From positions 21,081,971-21,145,970 of the forward strand of contig OX463785.1 of the NCBI GenBank assembly GCA_949825025.1: DNA of 64,000 bases. Reading direction: 5' to 3'. Origin of the DNA: Siphlonurus alternatus. Lineage: Eukaryota > Arthropoda > Insecta > Ephemeroptera > Siphlonuridae. Made by a program: the position numbers and the translations under genes. Below, one piece after another: positions 1 to 21,968 of the stretch. Position 1 is the stretch's first letter. Each line of letters starts with the position of its first letter. Below the pieces are notes generated by a model, which did no database searches, was not told where the DNA came from, and worked only from the letters and a program-made list of their open reading frames with translations.

Positions 1-364
1 ATTAGTTACAATAATAGTACTAATTGTTTATTGGATTAAAACAAAAACCAAAATAATAAAAGAATTGACAATACGTAATTTCAAATTCTCTATTCCAAAA
101 ACCATATAAAAAATTTACTATTATGATGATTATCTAGTACAGTAAATCAATTATAAATGTAAATGTCGGTTAGCATTTTTGTGCCTTAATTCTGGACTAG
201 GAATTCAAGACAAACAATTTGTACATATAATTCATAATCTTTATTGCTTTTCGATTGATTATTACAATATAAGCAAGTCAAAAATTTTAAACTCAAGACT
301 TAACGTCGATCGTCCATACATTGCATGATCTTTGACATTATATAAGCATTACATACACCTCAAG

Positions 365-2544
365 TTAACAATTAGGGTTAGTAAAATACAGTTGATCGTA
401 GTTTTGCAATCCATGGGTCTTGATTGCATCATCGATTATCTTTGCCAGGTTTTCCTCGCTGAGATTTCCGCTCCTATGACGGCGAGTGAAAACGAAAACT
501 TGAAACACGACAGTGTCTTCTAAATCATTTGACTTCTCCTGTTTTGTTATTTTCCATTCAGGGTCACATATTGTCATCAAAAGGTAGTTGGAAGGATCAG
601 TAGATACAAGCAGCACCTCAGTGTCTGAAAAACAAAATGCATGCTATATATTTGACTATGATATATACACCAACAATAGAAATCACAAACGGACCGCATG
701 TTATAATAGCACCAAGGATGTTGTTTTGATAAGTAGGGATGCTGGCAAGGTCATAAAGAGGAAGTAGAAATTGGCTACAATTCTGAAGAATAAGATTTCG
801 TCATCTTACCATGGCAATGTGAAGTCAAACAATACAGAAAGTTGCGCTCGGCGGCCATGATACATTTTATTTTATTTTTTATTTATTTTTTTTTTTCCTC
901 AGCAGCTCTAAAAGTGCATATCTATGGAGCGATGTCAAACCTGGATCGGCATGGCGAAAAACGAAAAAAGCGCACTTGCTTCAATCTCATATGGCGGCCA
1001 TGTTGGCGATAAAATTGCCCCAAGGCGAGGAAGTCCTGAGCCTCTGGTTGGCTGCGGCACGCGATTTTCTCGCTTTCCCAGCTCCATGGAAATGCACCTG
1101 GATGCTTTTGGTATAAGGCTATTATTATATTCTATCTATAGTATACTGTAGAGAACATAAAGGACCAAGAGATGGCGCTGACGCCTGAAATTTTGGCTGA
1201 TTCTGCCGAGGATATGGCAATACTTATATAGCATTGGGAGGATCACAAAAATTTTATGAAATACATCAATTACGAAGTTGAAACATTTTTTATATTTGTC
1301 TGAAAGTATTTGACAACTTATTATGGTGTTGTCATTTCTGTAAAATTATGCTGTGGCTGCTGACAGAGCATTTACATGATTTTACAATGTTAAACAACCA
1401 ATGTATCCTTGCCAGACGCACGTAGTTCCAGCTGTTGCCACGGAGGTTTGAACTAACTTTATGATGCCAATACAAAATTCTTTATAAGAACACAAACAAT
1501 TTTCCTAATTTACTCTCACCTGCCATGTTTACCCCGATCCACCTTCCCTTGTTTTCTCCGAAGTTTTGTTGATACGTTTCGACGATCTCTTCACCATCTT
1601 CCTCCTCTATATGACGATCGAAAATCATTGTCAGCCTTCTGTCTGAAGAAGTAGAGATCTCATTCAAATAGCATGTTGCAAGACTTAGAAAAAATGATGC
1701 ATCCTTCTTGAGCATTTTTTGAGCCGTCCAGCTACCCTGCAATTGAAATAGACACAGGTGGTTATATTTGGTATGCAAAAGTAAAATCAAATGAGATTTA
1801 TTTAATAATTTTCGCTGTAATGAAATCACGCTACATCAAGGGAAGAAGGGGATGGTGGTTAAGCAACTGAGTTGCCTATAAGTTTTAAAACCAACAATTT
1901 GCAGTTTCAATTAAGATTCTAATCCTATATCTTTTTACCGGGAAAATGACACTTATTGAAAATTCAAAGTGCCTATTTTGAAACTAGAGGTGAAACTCAT
2001 TAGTTATATCTCTATACTAAACTTTTTATTATTATTATTAATATTTTTTTTTTTTTTGTCTCACTAATTAATTTTTCGGAAATACATTACATCGCTGCAT
2101 GGATAACTATAAGGATACAATTTTTTTCATCTAACTTGTAGCAATTTGTCACCATCTTTTCCCCTTTTTTTAATATCTTTCCCGTATGTCTAACCTTTCT
2201 GCTCATATGACACCTGCCTATAGACAAGAATGGAGGGTGGATAGAAAAGCTTGAAGCAAAATACACCCTCGTGTATCCAACAACCCTTAGGGTGCAAGGA
2301 GTAAGGTGACTGGATGACGAGGTTACTGTATAGGATAGAAGGAAGCTTTAAAAAAATTAAATAAGTTGTAGGTCGTTTCAATCCCCACCTTTGCTAATGA
2401 TGATAATTAAAGTAATTAGTTATTTACCTCAATCAATGAAACATTTTGTACTGCTGTCGTCATGTTGCTACAAGAAACCCATTGTTGTCCTCCCTTGACC
2501 AGCGAGGCGCCACATAGCGCCAGGACAACGAGGAGGCGCCACAT
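365..2544 (-). CDS. Secreted lipocalin (apolipoprotein D-like), three exons, complete
   Basis: Exons on the minus strand: 2544-2428, 1736-1520 and 624-365, joined by GT-AG introns in phases 0 and 1, giving 197 aa. The start is a true ATG followed by a signal peptide (MWRLLVVLALCGAS). The second exon opens exactly at the lipocalin G-x-W motif (GSW, residues 40-42). Residues 119-131 (STDPSNYLLMTIC) resemble the second lipocalin motif, T-D-Y-x-x-Y, and an Arg-rich turn near residue 162 (TRRHRSGNLSEE) sits where the third motif's Arg belongs. The protein ends in Cys, as apolipoprotein D-like lipocalins do, so two disulphides are likely. Family knowledge suggests an extracellular beta-barrel carrier of a small hydrophobic ligand; the ligand cannot be read from sequence. 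Length fits the family. The fold is diverged, so a salivary or cuticular lipocalin is equally possible. Confidence 0.75.
770..1150. repeat. Composite dispersed repeat with GGCGGCCAT motifs
   Basis: Bases 770-865 reappear in inverted orientation near 11300-11420 (shared CTTACCATGGCAATGT and TTGCGCTCGGCGGCCA). Bases 962-1020 (GCGCACTTGCTTCAAT, ATGGCGGCCATGTTGGCG) match the arms of the palindrome at 7573-7697 and a segment near 11000-11050. It lies in the last lipocalin intron. Confidence 0.6.
1866..1975. repeat. Dispersed repeat, partner at 9345-9455
   Basis: About 110 bases match 9345-9455 in the same orientation, with shared blocks such as CAATTTGCAGTTTCAA and ACTTATTGAAAAT-like ends. It sits inside lipocalin intron 1. 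The class is unknown. Confidence 0.5.
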
Positions 2545-3640
2545 CGTTCTGTCTCTGCAGTAAATGAAACACAAGTACGTGGAAATGTGATATATTCTCT
2601 CTCTCTCAATTATACGATATAATCAGCATAACTTTTATTACTTGTGCAAATAAGGTTCAATTTACATTTTATTCAGTAAGAAAATAGACTGTATATAGGG
2701 GATATTGGAGTGTAAGAGATTTGTATATATTATTTAAATTATGTAAAAAAAAATGTCAAAGGGCAAGTGTTAAAAGTCCATAGATAAGGTCGCTATATAA
2801 ATAAAAAGTTGTTGACACAACATATTTATTTTAATTCAACGCATATTTTTCCCCTATATATTGCCTGGCCTAACTTGCATAAATATAATGTAAAATTCGT
2901 TCCATTAAAAAGCTGGGAGTTCAAAGCAAACTCCTTCATGACTTAATAAATCGATTTCATCATGTTCCCTATTGAATGTTTACTGAATTAAGTGCATAAA
3001 AAATTGCATCTTTATGCAGTTCACGAGAAGACCTCGATAATACTCAACAAACATATTGCACTTTTCAATAACTTTGTACTTTGCAGCTGATGTAAATGTC
3101 ATTAATTTTTATGATAAAAGCTTCGGTTTGTGTGGTTCTAAATGTACAATAACTTTTTATACTATGGTCTGGAAATGATGTTAGCAAATGAAATTTAATG
3201 GAAACTTCATAACCTTATTTGCAACGCTTTTAAGAACATAATTTGATATAATACAGCAGAACTTTATGGTAATGCATTTTGCATGATTATACATGCAGAT
3301 ATGATATAAATGCAAGTTAATGCATTTGAAGGCTGGTACAAAAGTTAAAAATATAATAAATAATAACTGTGTTTGATAAAACTGAATGAACATATTTAAT
3401 ATATAATATTAACATATGTTCACATATTTTAACATAATATGGATACATATTTAATTTAATCTTTTACAATCATCTTCATTACATTAAAATTTATACATTT
3501 TTTTTTTTTTACATGGATACACCTTTAAGAGCTTACAGCTCGCGGCGGGGTAATGGGTTATAGGGGTAAGGTATATATGGAAAGGATTAAAGCTATAATA
3601 GTTACTGGCTTACATTTAATTATTATATAGTAATAAAATT
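2545..3640. other. AT-rich intergenic DNA upstream of the lipocalin
   Basis: No open frame with coding character or plausible splice sites was found. The first 100-200 bases should hold the lipocalin promoter, but I see no clear TATA box at a convincing distance. The only recognisable element is a SINE 3' fragment near 3511-3575. Confidence 0.5.
3511..3575 (-). repeat. 3' end fragment of a SINE
   Basis: This stretch matches, in the same orientation, the 3' end of the 5S-headed SINE at 42281-42655 (shared segments include GGATACACCT, GAGCTTA and CGGGGTAAT). The 5S-like head is missing, so it is a truncated copy or a relic of a related family. Confidence 0.55.
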
Positions 3641-3667
3641 AGTATCTAATATCGATGAGCTTGTGCA

Positions 3668-3867
3668 GGTATTCAAATTTGATGGATGGTAAGAAGAGAG
3701 AGAGAGAGACGCGATCTTGTCCCCCGGGACAGACGACATGCCGGCTGGCTGGTGGAATGGCGAACGTAAATTCCACTTGTGTGACTCTTGAGGGCTCGTG
3801 TGGTGCTCACTTCTACGTCCTCACTGTCACACTGGAGAACGTTACTGGAGGGCTGGAGTGTCCATGA
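3668..3867 (+). CDS. Putative terminal exon of a cysteine-rich secreted protein
   Basis: An acceptor-like TGTGCAG lies at 3661-3667, and an open frame runs from there to a TGA at 3865-3867. The downstream part is far GC-richer than its surroundings. The encoded tail has five Cys (CPPGQTTC, NSTC, EGSC, LEC) and two N-glycosylation sequons (NST, NVT), which suggests an extracellular protein. No upstream exon could be assigned within the window, so this may be a stranded exon, a pseudogene piece, or the end of a gene whose other exons are too short to see. I do not recognise a family. Confidence 0.3.
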
Positions 3868-5857
3868 CTTAATTATATTGAATTATTACACACAATCTTA
3901 TTAACAAAGGATTTTATTATGTTTGTATATTATATAATGTAGCATTACATGTATTAATGTATAGATTTATGTCAATAAAAATATATTTTATACAAAAAAT
4001 ATTAATTTTACACATTTTTATTTCACAAAATATTATTTACATTGACATCAAATTTTTTTATTTATATTATATTTATATTTGATTCATATTTATTATATGA
4101 GTATTTTGTAATATATTTTATCTGCATAATACAAAACAATGCATATTATTAACAAATAATAATAATAAGTATAATAACTATATAACTCTTCTAGAAATTA
4201 CTTTAAAAAAAATATATTAAGAATTTAATTTATTTTTGTTTTGTAACTAGACAAAATAAAATCAAGGTAACTATTAAGAAACAATCAATAACATAATATT
4301 GCATATTATAGCTATTTGTAATTTAAATTTTATGCATGTCTATAATATATTATAAATTATAATATACTGCTTGTATGTTATTTTTTGTTGTAACTTTCAT
4401 AAACATTTTAGTATATTAAAATATAAAATTGTAAGATAAAAAATATGTAAAACAACTTTTGCTCTTCATTCCAATTTTCTTGAGTGCCTGATGTACTTTT
4501 ATTTTTTTGTAAATTACGCGAGTAAAGTTTTGGGAAAATGTCACTCACACCTGTTCGTACAAGTTCTAAGATGAAAATACAATCTTATTAGCTGGACAGG
4601 CTTTACGACGATGTCTTTAAAGTAGTCAAGTTTTAAAGTGTGACGTACGTATCTTAGGATATATATATAATGTTACGAAACAAATCTCCTCATTAACATT
4701 TGGAGTAGAGAAAATATTCTCTCTCTCTTCTAATTTATTAATTTTACCTCTAAAATTCAAAATAATTAAATTATAAAGCAAACAGTTTTCTCTCAAATTT
4801 ATAATATACATTCATATAATTTTAAGGGGCTACCTTCTCTTTAGGAAAAATTACGTATTGTTAGTATAACTTGCCTACATATTTACTTATATACCCAGCA
4901 TGGACAGCATAGAAACATTATTTTTAGTATAAAATTTCCACTTCCACAAATATCCACAAACTCTTGATGTTAAGCAACTTTTTAGGCACCATAATGCAGC
5001 TCTGTTACCACTAATTTTAAAAATCATATCCAGTAAAGCTCATTTTCTAATATTGTTTACTTATAAAATTTAACCTTATTGATTTTAAAACTAGTGAACA
5101 TATTATTATTTACATGCCTGTTATCTTATTGTTATGTTTTCCTCAGTATTATTATTTTAATAAAATTTAGTCGTTAAAAGGGATACTATTCGCAACCCCG
5201 TTGTGTTTTGTTCTTTAAAGGATTGTTATAGTATCACCTGCCAACTGTTATGTTAACATGTGGGAAATATAATAAATAAATAAAAATAATATATTCAAAC
5301 TCCCAAACTGAGAGTTAAAGACATACTGGGATATGAAACGAAGGCCCTCTGTGGCTATTAAATTTATCTGTGGCTATTGTTTTTTAATGTACATTTCATG
5401 GACTAAATGTTTGAAAAAATATGAAATGTAAAGTATGTTATTCCAAAAAAAGAAAAGGTGCTGAAATAAAATATCATAGTGGCTGCTAAAATAAAAAAAG
5501 CATTATACTCGTCAGGACGAAAAGTGATAAAAACAAATGTGAAACTTTTATAACTTTTTAAAATAACACGAGAGGAAAAAAGTAGAGGAAAAGAAAAACA
5601 TTGAAAACTTTTTATACTCTCGTCACATAATATTTTATACAAACATTGAAGTGTGATTCTTTTAGGGAGAATTTTTTTAAAAGGACTTCCTTGCAAAAAG
5701 CACACGAGGTAAAAAAATACACCTGGAGGTATTTTTATTTTCTTTCATTGTACCAAAAGTCAAATATAATGAGAGTTTGTACCGTGATCATATCACAGAA
5801 ACCTCTTATGATTGAATTTATTTCATAATTTTCATATTGTTTCAAATGAGAGTTTAA

Positions 5858-6181
5858 GGTAGAGATAACACGGATCAGCTGACCCAATGCTAAAAAAATC
5901 CCATTCATGAAAATTATGAAAAAAAAAAAACAAAATGTTCTCCTCTACATCCCCTATCAACAAAAACGAGCTAGTTCACTAATTTAACATGAAAAAATGG
6001 AACTTTCATGTTAAATTAGTCAACTTTAAAAATTAATAATTCGAAAACTAGCTCGTTTTTGTACCTGATATTTTAGCTACTGATAGGGGATGTAGAGGAG
6101 AACATTTTAAATTTTTTTTTCATAATTTTCATGAATGGGATTTTTTTAGCATTAGGTCAGCTGATCCGTGTTATCTCTACC
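5858..6181. mobile_element. Palindromic TTAA MITE, family 1 (GGTAGAGATAACACGG)
   Basis: The two arms are near-perfect inverted copies starting GGTAGAGATAACACGGATCA, flanked on both sides by TTAA (5854-5857 and 6182-6185). The TTAA target duplication is the piggyBac-type signature. There is no open frame, so it is non-autonomous. Relatives are at 11962-12406, 23937-24045 (one arm only) and 58937-59323. Confidence 0.85.
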
Positions 6182-7572
6182 TTAAGTCTGAAAATTTCAT
6201 ACTTTTTGCTTCCATTGCGATGGCATATTTCCCAATCGGAAAGAGAAACGAATAATAACTACGTCATTTCTGGAAATTTTCAGATGTAAAACCTCAAAAA
6301 CTATAATTATGTTATATGTATATTATAATATTTATATATTAATGAGAACGCCTCGAGACAAAATTAACGCTACCTCTGTCTGATTTGATTGCATTCAGCC
6401 CTAAGAGACAAAGAGCTTTAGATATTCAATTTAGATAATCGAGTTTGGATATCTCAAAAATAATATTTAATTTATTAATTACATTGTAATGTTCCTAAAC
6501 AGGGCATGTAGGGATAATGTTTGTACTATCCTATGATGTTCTAGAAAAAATTTATGAACCTGTTTACATATTTTTTATATTGTTAGGTTAGTTGTATTTA
6601 AATTAAAATCATCTTTAGAAATTACAAAGATACATATATGGCAGTCTTTATTTATACATTAAATGCTTAATTAGTTGAAACAATAAAATAGAAGAAAAAA
6701 TATTAAAAAGTGAAGATAAAAATTGCTATGTTGAGACGCAATTTTTAAAAAAAAAAAATAAGAGGGAGAGAGACACTTACCACAACAGCCCCCTCCCCCC
6801 CTTTCCTCCCCCGGAGTTGTCAGGAGGCGAAGTAGCGCAAAGAGCCAAGGAATAAATTGAAATAAAAATCCAGCAACATTTGTTGTCTCTCCTGCAAGTT
6901 TGCTGTTACAGCTGATATAAGAGAAAAAGTCGGGGAGAAGATCGAACAAAAAATTTAGAAGAAACGAATAAAGAAGTTGCAGCATAAATTGAAAAGATAC
7001 GTTCTACATTCAGAGAGAAAGGGGTTTGTGTTCTTGGAATATTTAATTTTTACAAAGCAGAAGCTTTTTGTGCCAATAAATTATTTGCTTTCGAGAAAAG
7101 TTTTTTTACTGGCGCAATGGAGCAGTTGTAATTCAGTTACCGATCTATTATTCATCCAGTCTTTCTTCTCAATATATTAAAAAATGATCAATATATTCGA
7201 ATTTAGCTATAAGAAAAGTATTTATTAGTTAGCAAATAATTTACTGTAAAATTATTTGAAACATATTACCAATATATTGATTTTAGTACATTCATGCTTT
7301 CCATGGTTTTACAGAAAAAAACTTATAAAAATTTATTAGCTAAGGCAGAAAGGCAGGTTGCACACAGCCGCGTTTTTATGCGATCGTAGGAATCTCATTT
7401 AGAACCTATTCTAAATTTTTTATAATACGAAGACATACTATACGAAGCTGTGAGCGTGGCTATACACCTGACTGCATAGATTCTTACTTTTTAAATCACA
7501 TGCTGCAAAATCGTTGGATCCTGTACGTGTGTAACACAGGCCGAAAGGTGTTGGAGCGATCTCGAGCGAGGT

Positions 7573-7697
7573 GAGAAAGGCGCACTTGCTTTAATTTTGT
7601 ATGGCGGCCATCTTGGCGAGAGAAAATCGTTTTCCCGCGTGGCAATTTTATCACCAACATGGCCACCATATGATATTGAAGCAAGTGCGCCTTTCTC
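7573..7697. mobile_element. Short palindromic element with GAGAAAGGCGCACTTGCTT arms
   Basis: The arms GAGAAAGGCGCACTTGCTT and their complement face each other across about 50 bases that include GGCGGCCATCTTGGCGA. Partial copies lie near 962-1020 and 10998-11060. No target duplication was certain. Confidence 0.65.
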
Positions 7698-8193
7698 GCC
7701 CCTCTTAACATTGCTTCATGGAAAAGCACCTTAATTGCTGTAAACCTAATTAGTTCAATCACGTACTACAATGATAATTACGTTATTTTAGTGCATGTTG
7801 TAATTTCCCTGCAGTATTCTCTCGTTGTGACCGCTAATTTGTTTCTAACGTATCAGTGGGAGTTAACAAACCACCACGTACCTCCTGCGGTTAAACTATA
7901 GCCTCTCATTTGCTTCTAGAGTCAAGTCCCTCTGGTCCAGTTTCCACTGTGCTTTGTGGCTACCTGATCTCATAAACACTAGAATCTCCCCACAAACATC
8001 ACCATACTAAATTTAGTACATTATAAATGTAATATCAGAGCTCCAGTGTTCATGTACTAGTTTACTGTGTAGTGTTAAAATCAACAGTTAAAAAATAAAT
8101 TAGTATTGAAATTAAATTTTATTGCGCATCAAGTTGTTGTGTTGAAATATCAAGATCAAAGATTAAAAATTATTCAATTCTTTCAAATTTGAA

Positions 8194-8197
<4 letters not shown>

Positions 8198-8240
<43 letters not shown>
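8198..8240. repeat. (AAT)n microsatellite
   Basis: About 14 consecutive AAT units in otherwise AT-rich intergenic sequence. Confidence 0.95.
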
Positions 8241-8241
<1 letters not shown>

Positions 8242-9344
8242 CTAATTAAATAATGTCAACAAAATATTAATATAAATTAAATATCTACAAATTATTTATT
8301 AACAATTAATAGTCATTTGTCAACAATCAATATTATATTGAATTTATTTAGATGCAAATTTAATTACTTGAGGTTTTATTGCCAAGAATATAATAAATCA
8401 TACAAACTTAATGCGTAGTTAAATAGATAGAAAATGTTGTTGACATTTACATAATATAATATAAAATCTTTATAAAACTAAAAAATTGGTTATACATAAT
8501 AAATATATAATTAAATATACATTTTAAATATTGCAATATCCTTGCAATTTTTTTGCGCAGATTGATGGAAAATATCAAGCTTATTATTGAAAGGATTGAA
8601 CTATACAAATAAATTCATATTTATCATATCAATAGTTTGGGTTTGGATGTAGAAAGGAGATATTCTGTTTTGTCGTGCTGGTACATTTAAATTGTTGTAC
8701 TCACTTAAACCCTTATATATATAGTTACATCGTGACCTCAACCAATAACCCCCCCCCCCCAAACAATAAAATCGTCACTCGAGGTTCCCCTGGTGCCACT
8801 GACAACATTAAATTAAACAAAGGGACGATTTGAGGAGAAATAATTTCCCCTCAAGACGTCACATGACAAGAAAGAAGAATATTCAATTTATCTTCCAAAT
8901 TAATTGCTTTTAGTGCAATGCTTTATTCACCAGATAATCTTTTTAAAAATTTACAACAATATATCACATTTTTCATTTCCAAATTTATGAGAATTATTAC
9001 GACCCAAATTTGTCTTTTTCAAGTTTATTTTATTGAAAAGCTTTCTAATAACAATATTTCATCGCTAATTCATTTTAAAACACAAAGGATTATTTTTATA
9101 TTTGCTTGCCTTAAGCCTTCATTATATACAGAAATTTACTATTGGAATAACTTTGATAAATGATCAAGACAGTGCAGCTTGAATTTTTGTTTTATTGCTT
9201 GTAGAAGTAAATTTGTTATTTATGTATTTTTATTATACAGTTATATCTGGAAAAAAATAAATCAGATTTTAAATTTTCCATTGCTACAAACTTTGAACAT
9301 GCAGAAAAAAAAAATTAATTTCCTACTTTCTGATAAGTCGAGTT

Positions 9345-9455
9345 GCCTAGTTTCAAAATCAGCAATTTGCAGTTTCAACTAACAATAAGATCATTATCCG
9401 ATCTTTTCACCAGGAAAATAGCCCTTACTGAAAATGCAAATTTTTAGTCTCTAAA
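9345..9455. repeat. Dispersed repeat, partner of 1866-1975
   Basis: Same-orientation match to the stretch in the lipocalin intron, sharing CAATTTGCAGTTTCAA and the following CAGGAAAAT-type block. The class is unknown. Confidence 0.5.
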
Positions 9456-10599
9456 TATTTAAAGTTTATACTTATTTCTCAAATGCCAGTAACAGTCTGC
9501 GTTAATATGCATCTTTGTGTTTTCTTGGAATAAAATCTTTCCATATTTTTATATGGAATTATTTTTGTATTAATACTTTTTTTTTTAAATCTATCATTTT
9601 CTTCATTTCCATCCAAAAACCATCTCTCCAAGCAGCGGTTCAATTTCATAATTATCTCATTTTTCACTCGCCCTCTCGTTGACGGACTGGAGAGTAGCCA
9701 TTGCGGTGAACTTTGTATGTCGCCTTCACAATCATCCTTCCATTTTCCCATTACCTTCACCTTACATCCCGAGAAGGTGTCTCGGTAGGCCCATTTAGTT
9801 TATTAAAACTGTGATCTCAAGAGACAGTGCACTATAACACTGTAAAAGTAACTGATTATCAATAAGAAAAGACAGTGCACTATAACATTGGACTTGTATT
9901 ATCAATAAGAAAAATGCAACATATAATTGTAAATGCGTGATTATAAAAAGTTATTTTTAAATATGGTTATAAATTTTTTGTTTGAATGAATTAATTGAAT
10001 ACAACAAAAATTTTTACTATGTATTATTATTTTTTTTAAATAAAATAATTTTAATTATGTAGCTTATATATGAATAAATTTTAATTAAAGTTAATTCCAC
10101 GAAGATTACACTTCGTAGTGCTAATTAAATTATATTTAATTAAAGCTCTCGCAGTCCCCAGCGTTTTCAAAGAAGGTAAAAAAAAAGTACAGAACGTTGC
10201 TAGAGTTGTCAGATGATGTCATATTGTATTGTGTTTCAGTACCTCTGTGTCAGGGGAGTTAATTAAAGAGACTTTTCTTTCATTAGAACTCCCTGATGGT
10301 GAGAAATATAATATACATACAGTACATCACAATATACAATAAATAAATTAAAAAGTTAAGATGAAAATGCTAGATATTAAATTGAGATTTTTCAGCCTGT
10401 AAGCTATGCAACTTGTCAGGCTTTGCTGCTCAAGGAGTTGCATACTTTACAGTGAAGATTTACAAACAATATAAATTTTCTTTCATAATTTTATATGTGA
10501 TTGTAAATATAATTCTTATATTTTTTACTGTTTTTTTTTTTTAAATAAAACAATCAAATTCTAATGGGTACTTCTATTTACTAATTACTTACTACTTTG

Positions 10600-10745
10600 A
10601 AACCCCAAACCTTCCGGAACTCTAACTTGAGCGTTTCGTGGTCTCTTCCGGCTTTTCCACGGCCGTGCAATACATCCTGGTATTTGCTTGCGACTGAAGG
10701 AAACGTGGAAACCTCAGCCAGGATTGACGCGCACTTCCGGTTCAT
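10600..10745 (-). repeat. SINE tail fragment
   Basis: Read on the minus strand it carries the core CTGAGGTTTCCACGTTTCC followed by a GGATGTATTGCACGGCC-like block, matching the tails of the SINEs at 63550-63840 and 60750-60990. No 5S-like head is attached. Confidence 0.5.
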
Positions 10746-10959
10746 TGACAAAAAGCTGTAGTTAAGATTATATGATTGTCACAAAATATTACTTTCTTTC
10801 TTTTTTTCTTTTTTTTTTCACCAAATGGTATAAGACTTGCTTTGCAGCTTTTAAGGTATCGTTATATACTGAATATACTATAGTACGAAATTTTCATTGA
10901 TAGATGGCGTAAGCTGTCTATTGGTGTAATTTAATTTGGTCAAACGTTTACGCCATCTA

Positions 10960-11175
10960 AAGGTGGAGTCACATGGCGATTTTTACCATGTGACGCGACG
11001 CGAATAATGCGCACTTGCTGTAACATCCATTGGCGGCCATATTGGGCGATTAAAAGAAAAAGAGCATCGTAATTAACGCGATTACCTGCGAATTCGCCGC
11101 CGCATAGGATTTCGCAGCTTTTAAGTTAAAATCGCGCCGCGTCGCCGTTGCCGCCATCTGAATCCACCTTTAGGT
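10960..11175. mobile_element. Inverted-repeat element with AAAGGTGGA ends
   Basis: The ends CTAAAGGTGGAGTCACATGGCG and CGCCATCTGAATCCACCTTTAG are imperfect inverted repeats. The inside contains a GCGCACTTGCTG ... GGCGGCCATATTGGGCG block shared with 962-1020 and 7573-7697. Confidence 0.55.
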
Positions 11176-11719
11176 GGAAAGATTAACTATATTAAAATAG
11201 GAAGTACTTGAACTAACCTCATTAGAGTCAAGGATATTGTAGTACGGATAGGTTAGCTCTATACCAATAACATTAGAGCAAAAAAAGACAAAAAAAAAAA
11301 CATTGGCCGCCGAGCGCAACATTCTATATTGTTTTGATTTACATTGCCATGGTAAGATGGCGTTGTTTAGTATTAGAGCCACCACCCACTTCCTCCACAC
11401 GACCTTGCCTCACTGACGACAGTGCTCCCATCTGTCCATGTTATACAATATCTTTGTTAGCGCATGAATATAAATTTATTTTGTATAAAATATTTCTATA
11501 AAAAACATACAAATTTGTAGAAGTCTAATTAAAATTTGATATCAATTTATTATTGAATAATAAACACGGTGCAATAGCCTTTAAAAATAATAATAATTCT
11601 GTCTTACTATAAAAAGAATTTTAATAAATAAAATGGATGACTTTAATAAAATTATTACTTTGAGGAAGATTTTCATTGAATCTGACAATTTATTTCCATT
11701 TACGTGAAATCCTTAATTG

Positions 11720-11955
11720 AAAAATTATGTCTTCAACTCATCCTTCACACGTCTAAACCTAATTTTTTTTTACCTCTAAACACATCATATATTTTCCTCG
11801 CTCAAAGTGAGGATGAAATGAAGACAAATAATATTTTTTAACATTTTATGTTCAATCAGAGGAAGGAAAACGTAAACTAATCTTTTTCCGTTTTTTTTTT
11901 TTTTTTTCCTTTAAAATGGTGCAAAATAAGAGGAAAAAATACGAGAGGAGAGCTT
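11720..11955. repeat. About 230-bp dispersed repeat, copy 1 of 4
   Basis: Shared blocks include CATCCTTCACACGTCTAAACC, CTCAAAGTGAGGATGAA and AAATGGTGCAAAATA. Other copies are near 17775-17995, 31135-31370 and 36180-36395. It sits directly beside the MITE at 11962. No coding potential. Confidence 0.7.
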
Positions 11956-11961
11956 AATTAA

Positions 11962-12406
11962 GGTAGAGATAATACGCCCTATGTTAATAAAAATCCCATT
12001 CATGAAAATTATGAAAAAAAATTTAAAATGTTCTCCTTTACATACCTTATCAGTTTATCAGTAGGTAAAATATCAGGTATACAAAAACGAGCTAGTTTTC
12101 GAGTTATCAATTTTTAAAGTTCAGAAATTTTAGAAATTAGAAATTAGAAATATTTATTTGATCATTAGGCAGTATACAGTGAAATTAATAGTGAAATATA
12201 TTAATTTCACTATTAATTTAATATGGAGAAATGGAACTTCCATGTTAAATTAGTCGACTTTAAAAATTAATAACTCGAAAACTAGCTCGTTTTTGTATAC
12301 CTGATATTTTACCCACTTATAAGGTATGTAAAGGAAAACATTCTAATTTTTTTTCATAATTTTCATGAATGGGATTTTCATTAACATTGGGCGTATTATC
12401 TCTACC
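11962..12406. mobile_element. Palindromic TTAA MITE, family 1, with an internal insertion
   Basis: Arms GGTAGAGATAATACGCCC and the complement, TTAA on the left and TCAA on the right. The arms match 5858-6181 (shared CCCATTCATGAAAATTATG, ACGAGCTAG). About 100 extra bases with a smaller hairpin interrupt the middle. Copy B lacks this element at the matching place near 49.8 kb. Confidence 0.8.
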
Positions 12407-12594
12407 TCAATAACGAAGAAAATATAAAATTTATTTCAACTAGAGATCTTTTTAAAAAAATAATATAATTTTTATGATTATATATAATTAATTAACATTA
12501 TACTTAGGAAATACCACATTTATTAATAAGCTATAAAAAGATTGATACTCTACAGGTGCAAAAACAACAAACTAGTATTTTACGCGGGAAAAAC

Positions 12595-12799
12595 CTTCTC
12601 CTGAGAAAAAGCCCAAGAGACGACCAGTAGTGAATGGAGGGGAAATTAAAGGAAGGGGATAAAACCGGAGATGACCTCCTCAAGTTTCTTCTTTACTTTG
12701 CTGTCTTTTTTTTTAGTTTTTATTTGGCTCGAGGTGAGGTAACATATATAAAGTCGACTTGCGTGTGTATATTTTCATGTGTTAAAATCATCAAGAAAA
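12595..12799 (+). promoter_or_regulatory. Promoter and 5' UTR of methuselah-like gene A
   Basis: A TATATAAAG box lies at 12745-12753, 55 bases before the ATG, which puts the likely transcription start near 12775. About 200 bases upstream are strongly conserved with copy B (minus strand 49650-49413), including GGGGATAAAACCGGAGATGA and CTCGAGGTGAGGTAACA, so both copies probably kept their proximal promoter. Confidence 0.65.
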
Positions 12800-21552
<8,753 letters not shown>

Positions 21553-21968
21553 AAGTCACCGAAAAATAGATGGCAGCATCGTCGATCGAACTGATGCCAT
21601 CTACCTGAGCAAAATATCCAACCAGTGTAGAAGTGAACTGTTGTTGATGTGTTAAAATCAAAGCGAACTTAGATTATAATAAAGCGTGTCGTATGCCTGT
21701 ACAGTACTTGCTGGGTTAAAATCGAGACAAGTTTTGGTTCAAATAAATTTCAGGTGGTGTATATTCACCAAAGGTTTGTTATTTTTTATGCTAGATGAGG
21801 TTATCAATATAAGATATATGGTATTGATGCTGGTGTATTTTGATAATTAAAAATTAAGAGTCATATACGATAAAATATTGTTTAAAAAAATGCAATGTTG
21901 CATAATATTACTTAGCAGGCAGTGGAATACTTACTATAATTTTAAAATACGCTGATGGATTTAATTAA

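Larger units (their letters stand above)
3900..11500. other. Gene-poor AT-rich intergenic region
   Basis: Apart from the repeats listed separately, I see no exon with coding composition here. Open frames in this stretch are AT-rich chance frames or run through homopolymers. Confidence 0.55.

Noticed and set aside
8918..9382. Two hypothetical small proteins
   Set aside because: Composition is that of AT-rich chance frames, with no signal, motif or splice context.
12779..12799. Start of the receptor seven codons upstream
   Set aside because: The codon there is GTG, not ATG. The first ATG in frame is at 12800 (49412 in copy B) and directly precedes a good signal peptide.
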